From: Candidatus Margulisiibacteriota bacterium
GTDB taxonomy: Bacteria > Margulisbacteria > Riflemargulisbacteria > GWF2-39-127
DNA: 35,920 nt
Assembly (NCBI GenBank): GCA_003242895.1
Contig: QKMY01000067.1
Span: 1-35,920, forward strand
Reading direction: 5' to 3'
Part shown: in pieces, positions 26,138 through 34,230 of the stretch
Numbering within the stretch: position 1 is the first letter of the stretch
Layout: each line of letters starts with the position of its first letter
Translations under genes and position numbers: made by a program
The notes under the pieces: generated by a model
What the model saw: the letters and a program-made list of their open reading frames with translations, nothing else
What the model was told of the DNA's origin: nothing
Databases searched by the model: none

Positions 26138-26593
26138 ATGAAAGAATCTGATGAACAATTAGATGAAATACTATATAATCTGGCTTTTGGTGATGATTTA
26201 ATCGCTAGAGAAAAGGAAATATTTTCCAGGCTTGGAAAACAGTATTCGTCTGGAGAACTAGTTGTCAAAGAAGGCGATGTATCAGATCAGCTATTTTTGG
26301 TTGTGTCCGGCTCTCTAAAAATTGTAAAGGATATCGGAACTGAAGATGAAAAAGCTATAGCCTTATTGACTGATGGCGAAATGTTTGGAGAAATGTCGTA
26401 TTTTGATAACCTGCCGAGATCGGCAAGTGTGGTTGCAGCTACAGATTCAGAAGTGCTGGTTCTAGATCGGGAACAGTTCGATATGATATTTCAGCTGCAT
26501 CCTAAATGGACAACCAAGATTATTCAGTCATTATCAAATAGAATATACCTGGCTTATTTAGATTTAAGAAACTCTGCTGAAATACTTTATTAA
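26138..26593 (+). CDS. Cyclic-nucleotide-binding-domain protein
   Basis: A 151-residue protein made of one CRP-type cNMP-binding beta-roll (about 25-145) with no DNA-binding domain. The phosphate-binding cassette is nearly canonical: FGEMSYFDNLPRSASVVA (about 88-105), including the Glu that holds the ribose and the Arg that holds the cyclic phosphate. It should bind cAMP or cGMP. The gene is followed after 12 bp by a related gene without the cassette, then by an adenylate cyclase, so the three likely share a pathway. No ribosome site stronger than a weak AATAAGT is visible. Confidence 0.85.
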   Translation: MKESDEQLDEILYNLAFGDDLIAREKEIFSRLGKQYSSGELVVKEGDVSDQLFLVVSGSLKIVKDIGTEDEKAIALLTDGEMFGEMSYFDNLPRSASVVAATDSEVLVLDREQFDMIFQLHPKWTTKIIQSLSNRIYLAYLDLRNSAEILY

Positions 26594-26605
26594 CAGGATT
26601 AATTT

Positions 26606-26998
26606 ATGAGATATCTTATACGTGGTGAAGAAAAAAAATATCAAAAAGGAACGGTGATTTTTCAAGAAAATTTGCCGGTCAGTAATGCGATTTGCTATCT
26701 TGTTGAAGGACTAGTGTCTGGATCAATAGAACAGGATGGGAATATCTTATATAAAGAAAATATTAAGAAAGATAACTTGATTGGGATAACTTCGAATTTT
26801 GTGAATAGAAAAAAGCACTTAGAAACTGTAATTGCTTTAACTGACGTGAAATTATATGTCTGGGATAAAGAGCAATTTATAAACGTTGTTGGAATATATC
26901 AAGAACTTGCGAAGCTGGTAATAAGTAACCTGTCCAGGCAACTAAGGAATTTAAATAAAATCCTCGCAAAAAAAGAGACGAATAATCGGGATTCATAA
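26606..26998 (+). CDS. Degenerate cyclic-nucleotide-binding-fold protein
   Basis: A 130-residue protein with the same beta-roll architecture as its upstream neighbour: YQKGTVIFQENLPVSNAICYLVEGLVSGSI near the start and VKLYVWDKEQFINVV before the C-helix. The phosphate-binding cassette is absent: the usual FGE...PRSA segment reads LIGITSNFVNRKKHLE. It therefore probably cannot bind cyclic nucleotides in the normal way and may act as a partner of the intact paralogue. The helical tail lacks an obvious helix-turn-helix. It starts 12 bp after the upstream gene, so the two are surely cotranscribed. Confidence 0.7.
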   Translation: MRYLIRGEEKKYQKGTVIFQENLPVSNAICYLVEGLVSGSIEQDGNILYKENIKKDNLIGITSNFVNRKKHLETVIALTDVKLYVWDKEQFINVVGIYQELAKLVISNLSRQLRNLNKILAKKETNNRDS

Positions 26999-27123
26999 TT
27001 TTCACAGTGAAAGATCTATCAAATTAGCTTCAAAAAGTTAATTATTCATGATAATAAATAAAAAATACCGCATGTTTGACGTCTAAAAAGGTGTTCGACA
27101 TTTTTTTTGAAAAATAGGGATAT

Positions 27124-29262
27124 ATGAGACCTGTAATTAGTATTTTAAAGAAAAAAAGTTTCTGGCTTGTTTTCATCATTTCCTATGTAATGATTTTTTC
27201 TTTTATTCTCTATTCTTGTGGATATTTTGAAAAATTCGATATGGATATATATGATCATTATTCCAGAACCTATCGAAAAAACGTCAAATTAAATTCCAGA
27301 ATAAAAGTTATACTTATTGATGATGCTTCGTTAAAAAGCTTAAGCCCTGAATTAGGGCGATGGCCGTGGAAAAGATCCATTTATAGGGATATTATTCGTT
27401 TTATAAATATGGGAAATCCTCGGGCAATATACTTCGATATTTTTTTTATTGAAGGGGATCTTGATAAAAAAAATGACGATGTTTTTGCTCAAGCGATAAA
27501 AGAATCCGGAAATGTTCATCTGGGAATGAACTTTGTCGATGAAACCGAAAAAAGTTTAATACATGAAACCCTTCCAGAATTGATAAACAAAAAATTCAGT
27601 CTCAATATTCGCAATTCAAATGAGGTTTTATTTAAGCAATATAAGAGCTATATGCTTCCTTTTCCGAAGCTGGTAGATTCAACAAAATCGCTTCCTGTAT
27701 ATACCTTTAATAAAGATTCTGATGGCATCCACAGGCAGGCAGAAATTATTTATAAATTCGGAAATCATTATTATCCTTCTTTGGCTTTATCTGCTTTGAT
27801 GGAGCTATGTAACACGCATGAGGTCCATTTAAACAAGCATACCCTTAAGATAGGGAATTTCACTATTCCTCTCCGGAGCAACGGAAAAGTGTTGCTTAAT
27901 TGGTATCCATCTGATCACGAGATACTTTCTATTGGTGGAATATTGGCTTCATGGCAGCAAATTATTGAAGGAGATATTAATAATCTTATTGTTGATCCCT
28001 CAATATTTAAAGATTCTATAGTAATTATTGGGGCGAGCGCAGTAGGGTTGAACGATCTAAAAGCCACGCCAATAAATGTTGCCCTGGCAGGGTCGGAACT
28101 GCATGCCACTTTGCTGTCAAATATCCTTAATCATGATCTGATGCTATCTATAGATAAAAAGTATGTGATTATCTCTGTGATAATAATTGCTGTGATAACT
28201 ACTTTTTCGATAGTGTATATTTCGCACATTGCTAAATATTTCATAGCGGTCATTTTATTGCTATGCTATGGGATATTATCTAGATTTCTTTTTGTACGGT
28301 TTAACCTCTACTTGCCAATTACACCGGTACTGTTCACAGCTGTCATGGCGTATTTAATTTCGCTAATCTATATTAGTTTTACGGAAACTAAAGAAAAATT
28401 AAGAATAAGAAGGACCTTCTCAAAATATCTTGCACCGGCAGTGATGCATGAAGTCTTAAGAAAGTATGGGGATTTAGAACCTGAGGTAGGGAAGAAAATT
28501 GAAGCGACGATACTATTTAGTGATATTAGAAGTTTTACAACAATTTCGGAGTATTATCCGGTTGAGTTAGTAGTGAAGCTGCTTAATGAGTATTTTGAGG
28601 TGATGATTAATTCGATCCACCTTAATAGTGGAACCCTCGACAAAATGATTGGTGATGCAATAATGGCTTTTTGGAATTCTCCCATTCTTATTGAGGATCA
28701 TTCGTTAAGAGCAGTGGAAACTGCTTTCCGGATGCAGGAATTGATGGTGGTTATGAATGAAAAATGGAAAAAAGATGGATATCCTCACCTTAGGATCGGG
28801 ATAGGGATTAATACGGGCGAAGCTATAATCGGTAACATCGGATCAAGTACGAGGCTTGATTATACTGCAATAGGAGATAACGTTAATCTCGCTTCGAGAC
28901 TTGAAGGCCTCTGCAAAGTTTATAGTGCGAAGATAGTAATTAGTGAATTTACCTATGCGTATATTAAAGATATTTTTCCCTGCCGTATTCTCGACAATGT
29001 AAGGGTTAAGGGGAAGCTTAATCCTATAGCAATATATGAACCTTTGAAGAAAGAAGAGACGCACATTGCTGAAGGGTGGAACAAAATATTTGAAAGTTAC
29101 CTGCAAAGAGACTGGAATAGGACCGAGTTATTGCTACTCGCGTTCATGGATACATACCCTGGAGATGCCTTAGCGAAAATATACTATAAAAGGATAGTTA
29201 CTTATATAGCTAATCCTCCTGAAGATTGCTGGGATGGGATATGTATATTAGAAACAAAATAG
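27124..29262 (+). CDS. CHASE2-domain class III adenylate cyclase
   Basis: A 712-residue membrane sensor cyclase: TM1 (about 13-33), an extracytoplasmic CHASE2 domain (about 35-335, with VILIDDASL and GRWPWKRSIYRDII), three closely spaced TM helices (about 344-420), then a class III cyclase domain (about 455-640). The catalytic set is complete: metal Asp in LFSDIRSFT and in MIGDAIMAFW, base-selecting Lys in LDKMIGD, Thr in DYTAIGD, and Asn/Arg in NVNLASRLE. A Lys/Thr pair is known for adenine selection in CyaC-type enzymes, so cAMP is the expected product. The C-terminal tail with PPEDCWDG is typical of CHASE2 cyclases. The neighbouring cNMP-binding genes fit a local cAMP circuit. Confidence 0.92.
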   Translation: MRPVISILKKKSFWLVFIISYVMIFSFILYSCGYFEKFDMDIYDHYSRTYRKNVKLNSRIKVILIDDASLKSLSPELGRWPWKRSIYRDIIRFINMGNPRAIYFDIFFIEGDLDKKNDDVFAQAIKESGNVHLGMNFVDETEKSLIHETLPELINKKFSLNIRNSNEVLFKQYKSYMLPFPKLVDSTKSLPVYTFNKDSDGIHRQAEIIYKFGNHYYPSLALSALMELCNTHEVHLNKHTLKIGNFTIPLRSNGKVLLNWYPSDHEILSIGGILASWQQIIEGDINNLIVDPSIFKDSIVIIGASAVGLNDLKATPINVALAGSELHATLLSNILNHDLMLSIDKKYVIISVIIIAVITTFSIVYISHIAKYFIAVILLLCYGILSRFLFVRFNLYLPITPVLFTAVMAYLISLIYISFTETKEKLRIRRTFSKYLAPAVMHEVLRKYGDLEPEVGKKIEATILFSDIRSFTTISEYYPVELVVKLLNEYFEVMINSIHLNSGTLDKMIGDAIMAFWNSPILIEDHSLRAVETAFRMQELMVVMNEKWKKDGYPHLRIGIGINTGEAIIGNIGSSTRLDYTAIGDNVNLASRLEGLCKVYSAKIVISEFTYAYIKDIFPCRILDNVRVKGKLNPIAIYEPLKKEETHIAEGWNKIFESYLQRDWNRTELLLLAFMDTYPGDALAKIYYKRIVTYIANPPEDCWDGICILETK

Positions 29263-29293
29263 AATAAAAAATGTTAATCTAAGGTTTATTACG

Positions 29294-29299
29294 ATATAA
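29294..29299 (+). promoter_or_regulatory. Candidate -10 element for the SH3b gene
   Basis: A TATAAT hexamer lies 22 bases before the SH3b gene start and 31 bases after the cyclase stop. The -35 at the 17-bp distance (TGTTAA) is a poor match, so this is tentative. Confidence 0.3.
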
Positions 29300-29320
29300 T
29301 TATTAAAAGGAGGTGAGTAT

Positions 29321-29848
29321 ATGATAAAGAAAGTGATATTTGTAGTTATGTTAGTAATAGCGTTTAATATAAATGCCTATTCCGAGGAAAAGATTAAAGC
29401 AAAAAAAGTCTACGTTTTCAGTAAAAATGCTCAATTGTTGCAAGAGCAGAGCTCTAAGTCGAAAGTGCTGTCAGATTTGACAAAAGGCCAGGAGTTACAG
29501 GTGATCGAGATTAAGGATATGTGGATCAAAGTAAGTTATGATAGTAAGACCGGTTGGATTAATAAATACCTGGTGAGCGAATCAATGCCTTCTAAGGAGA
29601 AGGCCGATGTAGAAAGTATGAAGATTAACTTAAAAAAGGAAGCTCGACGCAGAGCAAGTGCCTATTCAACTGCAGCCTCCACTAGAGGGTTAGTAGATGG
29701 CAAGTCAACCACTAGATCGGTAAACGCGGACTTGGAAGCAGTGATGAAAATGGAAGATCAAAAAGTATCTCCAAATGAAGTTAAAAATTTTATTAAAGAA
29801 GGCAAGTTAGATAAATCCGAGGCGAATAAGAATCATCATAATCACTAA
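29321..29848 (+). CDS. Exported bacterial SH3-domain protein
   Basis: A 175-residue protein with a classic signal peptide (MIKKVIFVVMLVIAFNINAYSEE, cleavage likely after NAYS). Residues about 27-85 form an SH3b domain (KKVYVFSKNAQLLQEQSSKSK through GQELQVIEIKDMWIKV to TGWINKYLV), usually involved in cell-wall or protein binding. The tail is Ala/Ser/Arg-rich (RRRASAYSTAASTRG) and ends in a histidine-rich HHNH. A strong AAAAGGAGG precedes the ATG. It is followed by a GC-rich hairpin and the M48 protease gene, suggesting a periplasmic function. Confidence 0.8.
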   Translation: MIKKVIFVVMLVIAFNINAYSEEKIKAKKVYVFSKNAQLLQEQSSKSKVLSDLTKGQELQVIEIKDMWIKVSYDSKTGWINKYLVSESMPSKEKADVESMKINLKKEARRRASAYSTAASTRGLVDGKSTTRSVNADLEAVMKMEDQKVSPNEVKNFIKEGKLDKSEANKNHHNH

Positions 29849-29888
29849 TCGAGGTAATATTGATTAGCTTCTATCAAATAACAAATGG

Positions 29889-29905
29889 CCCGCGCTCAGC
29901 GCGGG
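29889..29905 (+). terminator. GC-rich hairpin between the SH3b and M48 genes
   Basis: CCCGCGC-TCA-GCGCGGG is a perfect 7-bp all-GC stem, unusual in this AT-rich DNA, about 40 bases after the SH3b stop. A short T-run (TTTTTT near 29921) comes 15 bases later, too far for a classical terminator. It may attenuate or stabilise the transcript between the two genes. Confidence 0.5.
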
Positions 29906-29946
29906 TTCTGAATATGAACTTTTTTAATTTGGAAGGATTAGGGCTC

Positions 29947-30729
29947 GTGTTTCATAGGCTCATCATCATTTTATCACTATTAATCATGTTAACTATCGCA
30001 CCTCTATGTTATTCTGATCAACAAAGTGATATTAAAGATGAGATTAAGCTAGGCAGATCAATTGCCTCGGTGATTGCCGGAACGTATGGAATTTATAATA
30101 ATGAAGAGCTTATTAAATATATTAATCTTGTTGGCAATTCTGTTGTATATTTCAATGGGCGGACCGAGCTAAACTATTATTTTTCTGTAATTGATACGGA
30201 TTCAATCAATGCTTTTGCCTGTCCAGGCGGTTATATTTTCCTGACAAAAGGATTGATAATGTCGCTCTCCAATGAAGCTGAGTTAGCTTCAATATTGGCC
30301 CATGAGATTGCCCATGTTAATTGCCGGCATATATATAATGCTGTTGTACAGAAGAAATCAGACTCTGTTGATTCAATTTTAGCTAAAATGATAGGAGGCA
30401 GAAATGTATCTTTCAGTGTGGCTTTTAATCAGGTAGTCAATAAGGGACTTGAGATCCTTTTCAAAAGTGGACTCCCGTATAAAGATGAATACGAGGCGGA
30501 TGCTGCAGCAGTTTTCTATTTAGAAAATACTGGGTATAGCAGCTTCGCGTATAAGGAAGTTCTCACTCGTTTTGCTGGTATTGATTCTCTTGGTAACGAA
30601 AAGTTTTCAAGTACCCATCCGCCGATGAAAGAACGAATAACTAAAATCAACGATTTATTGAATGGAGAAGTTGAAAATGGAGAATACTTACGTGAAAGAT
30701 TCCAGTCGCATATTTCAAGAAAAATATAG
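29947..30729 (+). CDS. M48-family zinc metalloprotease, exported
   Basis: About 260 residues. After a signal peptide (FHRLIIILSLLIMLTIAPLCYS) comes a BepA/YfgC-like M48 peptidase domain: zinc motif HEIAH in SILAHEIAHVNCRH, and the third-ligand region YEADAAAV. The NAFACPGGYIFLTKGL block before the motif is typical of the family, which in diderms often helps quality control of outer membrane proteins. I start at GTG 29947, which has GGAAGGA 9 nt upstream; a TTG at 29860 would put a 29-residue, hairpin-spanning extension before the signal peptide. The 3' end overlaps the OmpP1-like gene by about 50 bp, tying a protease to a beta-barrel protein. Confidence 0.85.
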   Translation: MFHRLIIILSLLIMLTIAPLCYSDQQSDIKDEIKLGRSIASVIAGTYGIYNNEELIKYINLVGNSVVYFNGRTELNYYFSVIDTDSINAFACPGGYIFLTKGLIMSLSNEAELASILAHEIAHVNCRHIYNAVVQKKSDSVDSILAKMIGGRNVSFSVAFNQVVNKGLEILFKSGLPYKDEYEADAAAVFYLENTGYSSFAYKEVLTRFAGIDSLGNEKFSSTHPPMKERITKINDLLNGEVENGEYLRERFQSHISRKI

Positions 30730-32002
30730 AATAGCTGGAATATTGGTTGGTATAATATTCAGTTTATTTTCTTTTTGTAATGCCGAACAGTACCACTACA
30801 ATGATATTATTATTGGCGAAAGAGCTAGCGGCCTTGGCGGTGCTTTTTCTGCTATTTCTGATGATCCCTCCGGCGCTTTCTATAATCCAGCCGGACTGGC
30901 TTTCTCCGATAAGTCTTATATATCCATATCCGCTAACACTTATAAATATTCATCATCTCAATATAAAAACATCTTGAGACTTACTCCCAAACAGGGATCA
31001 AGAGATTGGGATTCTAATTCATCGGCTTTTATTCCAACTTATTTTGGGATTTTGCAGGATTTTAACCAGTTTAAATTTGCTTTTTCAGTAATTACGCCAA
31101 AGGCTGATGTTTTTAATCAAGATACATTGACTAGCTTTGATACGAATAACTCGGCTAATATGACCGAATTTCTGAGAAATTATGATGAAAGATCATTATT
31201 TTACATGATAGGGCCGTCAGTCGGTATGCTGATAAATGATTCATTTGCATTGGGCGCAAGTGTTTTTGTTACGTCAACTGGCAGAGAGTGGATAGATAAT
31301 CAATGGATAAACTATAAAAACCAGATTGGCAACTGGGGTTCAAATGTATGGCAATGGCAAAACGTATACTGGGAAGAATCTTCCTATGGTATGATGGGGA
31401 TTTTCGGTGCACAGTACATGCCTTCAAAACAACTCTCAGTTAGTCTGGTCCTCAAAGAGGGAATTGATTTTTATGCAAAAGCTAAACGTCAGGACATGAT
31501 TGCGACAAGTGATGTAGATACCCCGGCTCTTCCAAAATATACCGAAACCACAATAGACTTACTCTCGCAAGGCTATAGAAGTTTTCCTTTGTCTTTAACT
31601 TCCGGAATGGCTTTTTTTGTATCGCCCTCGTTATTATGGACTGCAGATATTTCTTGGTATTTTCCCTATAATGCCCCGGGAAAATATTTTAGTAATAAGG
31701 AGATGATTAATGCTGCAACGGGGCTTGAGTATTATTTAACGCTTAATACACCTATCCGATTCGGGGTATATGCGAATAATTCGTCTTTAGCCTATACATC
31801 TAATGGTGCAAAAGACATTGATCTGCTGGGTACGACTTTTTCCGTTGGATGGGAGACTGAGTTTTCTTCATTATCATTAGGAATTGATTATTCCTTTGGA
31901 AAAGGCAAAATATATATGTCAGATGAATATGGAGTACTTTTGCCATTCAGTGCTGATATGAAGAATCTTTCTGTAACATTTTCCGGCTCATATATGATGT
32001 AA
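30677..32002 (+). CDS. OmpP1/FadL-type outer membrane protein
   Basis: About 441 residues with a signal peptide ending in FSFCNAEQ. The mature N-terminus (IIIGERASGLGGAFSAISDDPSGAFYNPAGLA) is the OmpP1/FadL/TodX signature, a family of outer membrane beta-barrels that carry hydrophobic substrates. Alternating beta-strand patterns and a C-terminal FSGSYMM suit a barrel. ATG 30677 is preferred over 30662 because GGAG lies 9 nt before it. It is translationally coupled to the M48 protease. This gene is the best evidence for an outer membrane. Confidence 0.85.
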   Translation: MENTYVKDSSRIFQEKYRIAGILVGIIFSLFSFCNAEQYHYNDIIIGERASGLGGAFSAISDDPSGAFYNPAGLAFSDKSYISISANTYKYSSSQYKNILRLTPKQGSRDWDSNSSAFIPTYFGILQDFNQFKFAFSVITPKADVFNQDTLTSFDTNNSANMTEFLRNYDERSLFYMIGPSVGMLINDSFALGASVFVTSTGREWIDNQWINYKNQIGNWGSNVWQWQNVYWEESSYGMMGIFGAQYMPSKQLSVSLVLKEGIDFYAKAKRQDMIATSDVDTPALPKYTETTIDLLSQGYRSFPLSLTSGMAFFVSPSLLWTADISWYFPYNAPGKYFSNKEMINAATGLEYYLTLNTPIRFGVYANNSSLAYTSNGAKDIDLLGTTFSVGWETEFSSLSLGIDYSFGKGKIYMSDEYGVLLPFSADMKNLSVTFSGSYMM

Positions 32003-32313
32003 TTCGTTGATATTGGTATAAGTTTATATTCATTTGTATTTGCAATTTAATTTGAACCAAAGACATAAGGCATATATCGAGACATCGTTATTTTGTTGTC
32101 GTTATTTATGTATTTATTTAGGTAATTTAAAAATCAGCTAAAGTAATGTAAAAATTATACCGATAATCCCAGTGAGAGTTAAGAGAAGGAATAAAAAAAT
32201 GGCCGGACCGCTTGACGGAAGCCTTGAAACTACCGAATGATTGAGGTAGTTCCTTTAAATTAATCCACTCTTATATTCTCCTTATGCATGTTTATGTCTG
32301 GAGGCGATGTTTT
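32003..32313. other. 311-bp intergenic region, includes a structured RNA candidate
   Basis: No protein gene is visible here. The last 113 bases hold two adjacent stem-loops (32201-32251) and the ribosome site of a small ORF. Upstream of them the sequence is AT-rich with no clear promoter consensus. Confidence 0.5.
32201..32251 (+). ncRNA. Candidate structured leader, two stem-loops
   Basis: Stem-loop 1 is GGC-cgga-CCG-cttga-CGG-aa-GCC (32201-32223), a stem with an internal loop. Stem-loop 2 is AACTACC (32228-32234) pairing perfectly with GGTAGTT (32245-32251). They lie about 63 bases before the 36-residue ORF and the sigma-factor gene. The GC-rich block is unlike the flanking DNA. I could not match it to a riboswitch class. 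It could control the sigma factor or be an independent small RNA. Confidence 0.35.
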
Positions 32314-32424
32314 ATGGAAGAAGAAATTCTTAATAGAATCTCTCTCATTCTAGAAATAAACTATTTTAACTACAAAATATATCTAGAAAACCTAAGGGAA
32401 GCTATTCAATTAGGATTGATATAA
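32314..32424 (+). CDS. 36-residue small protein upstream of the sigma factor
   Basis: A short [25 protein letters not shown]... to ...LGLI, too short for many gene callers. GGAGG lies 9 nt upstream of its ATG, and the sigma-factor GTG follows 14 bp after its stop with its own GAGGAGG. The predicted amphipathic helix has no TM or known motif. It may be a leader peptide or a small partner of the sigma factor; the strong ribosome site is the only support. Confidence 0.55.
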   Translation: MEEEILNRISLILEINYFNYKIYLENLREAIQLGLI

Positions 32425-32438
32425 GAGGAGGCGTAATT

Positions 32439-33437
32439 GTGACGTTATCGATGGAAAAGGCTAATAAAGTTAGTGTTGAGATATCAGAAGAAATACTCGA
32501 AAGCGAAAAGTTCCAGGTAATCAGAAAGCAAAAATCACTACTTCAGCCCATAAAGCAGGTAAAAAATAGAGTAAAGAATGCAGAAGCGGTTTGCTACGAT
32601 GTCAATGAAGAGAACAACATAATTAAGCGGTATTTGGATAGAATCGGCAAGATTCCATTGCTGACTAGAGATGAAGAGATAACGTTGACAGAACTCGTAG
32701 ATAGCGGAAATAAACAAGCAAGGGATCTGTTGCTTTTATCTAATCTACGTTTAGTTGTAAGTATAGCGAAAAAGTATATCAAATCCGGTCTTTTTATTGA
32801 TTTGATACAAGAGGGTACTCTCGGCTTGATGCATTCAATTGACAAGTTTGAGTACAAAAAAGGTTTTAAGTTTTCTACATACGCAACATGGTGGATAAAC
32901 CAATCGGTAAGCAGGTATCTTGCTAATCATTCACGATTAATAAGAATTCCGGTCAATGTTGTTGAGAATATAAATAAAATCAAACAAGTTTCAAAGAAAT
33001 TAACAAAAGAACTGGGGCGTGATCCCGAAATTGAAGAAATAGCAGCAAGAGCAAAGATGAGTATAAAGAAAGTAGAACAGTGTTTGTCGGCAGAGATCAG
33101 TCCAATATCACTTGATATGAACCTGAATGACGATGATGGTAGTGCTTTGAGTGAAATTATTGAAGATAACAAGGCGCGAACTCCAGAAGAGATTGTAATT
33201 GAGCAAAAAATGGTTAATGATATAAAAGAAGCTCTCAATATTTTGAATGATAAAGAGAAGATTATCATTACAAAACATTTTGGACTAGATGGCGATACTC
33301 CTAAGAATTTGTCCGAAATTAGTGAGATGTTCTCCTTGACCAGAGAGAGAATAAGGCAAATTGAGATGGGGGCATTTAAAAAGATTAAAGAATCTCCTTG
33401 TGCGGGAAATCTCTATTGTTATCTAAGTAATAATTAA
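32439..33437 (+). CDS. Group 2-like sigma-70 factor (RpoD/RpoS family)
   Basis: A 332-residue sigma factor with regions 1.2 ([20 protein letters not shown], 61-80), 2 ([12 protein letters not shown] to [15 protein letters not shown]), 3 ([13 protein letters not shown] and a typical helical block) and 4 (helix-turn-helix [19 protein letters not shown]). Region 1.1, the marker of the primary factor, is absent and the first 60 residues are unrelated. Region 2.4 reads WWINQS where primary sigmas read WWIRQA. These suggest an alternative, stress-type sigma rather than RpoD itself. GTG 32439 is supported by GAGGAGG 7 nt upstream. It follows a 36-residue ORF in the same transcript. Confidence 0.9.
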   Translation: MTLSMEKANKVSVEISEEILESEKFQVIRKQKSLLQPIKQVKNRVKNAEAVCYDVNEENNIIKRYLDRIGKIPLLTRDEEITLTELVDSGNKQARDLLLLSNLRLVVSIAKKYIKSGLFIDLIQEGTLGLMHSIDKFEYKKGFKFSTYATWWINQSVSRYLANHSRLIRIPVNVVENINKIKQVSKKLTKELGRDPEIEEIAARAKMSIKKVEQCLSAEISPISLDMNLNDDDGSALSEIIEDNKARTPEEIVIEQKMVNDIKEALNILNDKEKIIITKHFGLDGDTPKNLSEISEMFSLTRERIRQIEMGAFKKIKESPCAGNLYCYLSNN

Positions 33438-33497
33438 GGATAGAAATGAATTCCGGGATTTCAAAAAAGAATCTTATTTGAAGGTGAAAAGTAGCAA

Positions 33498-33917
33498 TTG
33501 AATAAGGAAAATTATCAGTTTTCAATTGATGTAAAAACGAGGTATAATGAGACAGATCAGGGTGGTAGAATTTATCATTCTCATTATTTTGTATGGTTTG
33601 ATATAGCAAGAACAGAGTTGTTTTCCTCGTTAGGCATAAATTACGCAGAACTTGAAGCGGCCGGAATATTCATAGTTATTAAAAAAATAGAATGTGATTA
33701 TATAAGGCCTGCTCATTTTAATCAGCTATTGACAATAAAAATTAATCATGTAAAATTGAATAAAGTAAAACTAGAGTTTTATTACCAGGTTTTGCATGGT
33801 AAAATAGAGTTGGCAAAAGCATATACAAAATTAGCTTTTATCGATAATAAAGGCAAGCTCTTACAAATTCCTAATAAAATAAGAGAAAAAATTACAGAAA
33901 ATATTGATTTGACATAA
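33498..33917 (+). CDS. Hot-dog-fold acyl-CoA thioesterase (YbgC/FadM-like)
   Basis: A 139-residue 4HBT-family protein that would hydrolyse acyl-CoA thioesters. The N-terminal signature TRYNETDQGGRIYHSHYF (14-31) contains the catalytic Asp (D20) and aligns with the Y..TD..G..YH..Y pattern of YbgC. WFDIARTELF follows on the main helix. Strands FNQLLTIKINHVKLNKVKLEFYYQVL complete the fold. The start is TTG 33498 with GGTGA about 10 nt upstream. Substrate chain length cannot be read. It lies between the sigma factor and the tRNA-Leu pair. Confidence 0.85.
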   Translation: MNKENYQFSIDVKTRYNETDQGGRIYHSHYFVWFDIARTELFSSLGINYAELEAAGIFIVIKKIECDYIRPAHFNQLLTIKINHVKLNKVKLEFYYQVLHGKIELAKAYTKLAFIDNKGKLLQIPNKIREKITENIDLT

Positions 33918-33986
33918 TGTTATTATTCGGGAACGCAATATAACTATACCTTAATCTGTTTGTTTCTTTTAGCAAGCTTTACTTAT

Positions 33987-34074
33987 GCCGAAGTGGCGGA
34001 ATTGGTAGACGCGTTGGTCTCAAAAACCAATGAGGTTTATCCTCTTACCGGTTCGATTCCGGTCTTCGGCACCA
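33987..34074 (+). tRNA. tRNA-Leu (anticodon CAA)
   Basis: An 88-nt class II tRNA with long variable arm. Acceptor stem GCCGAAG/CTTCGGC, discriminator A and encoded CCA. Anticodon arm TTGGT-CTCAAAA-ACCAA gives CAA, reading TTG. D-arm TGGCGGAATTGGTAGACGC is typical of bacterial tRNA-Leu. Confidence 0.97.
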
Positions 34075-34086
34075 GAATAATAGGTT

Positions 34087-34173
34087 GCCGGAATGGCGGA
34101 ATTGGTAGACGCGCTAGGTTCAGGGTCTAGTCTCGGTTTCGGGGTGCCGGTTCGAGTCCGGCTTTCGGCACCA
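34087..34173 (+). tRNA. tRNA-Leu (anticodon CAG)
   Basis: An 87-nt class II tRNA, 12 bp after the preceding tRNA-Leu. Acceptor stem GCCGGAA/TTTCGGC with one G-U pair, discriminator A and encoded CCA. Anticodon arm CTAGG-TTCAGGG-TCTAG gives CAG, reading CTG. The two genes share the D-arm sequence, suggesting an ancient tandem duplication. Confidence 0.97.
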
Positions 34174-34230
34174 TGTTACACTCATGGTAGATTCTCAATG
34201 AAATTTAATATACAAAAGGAAGGTTTTTAA

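Noticed and set aside
32160-32260. A c-di-GMP (GEMM) or ykkC-type riboswitch
   Set aside because: A few short words look similar, but the conserved core of neither class can be laid out, so I list only an unclassified structure.
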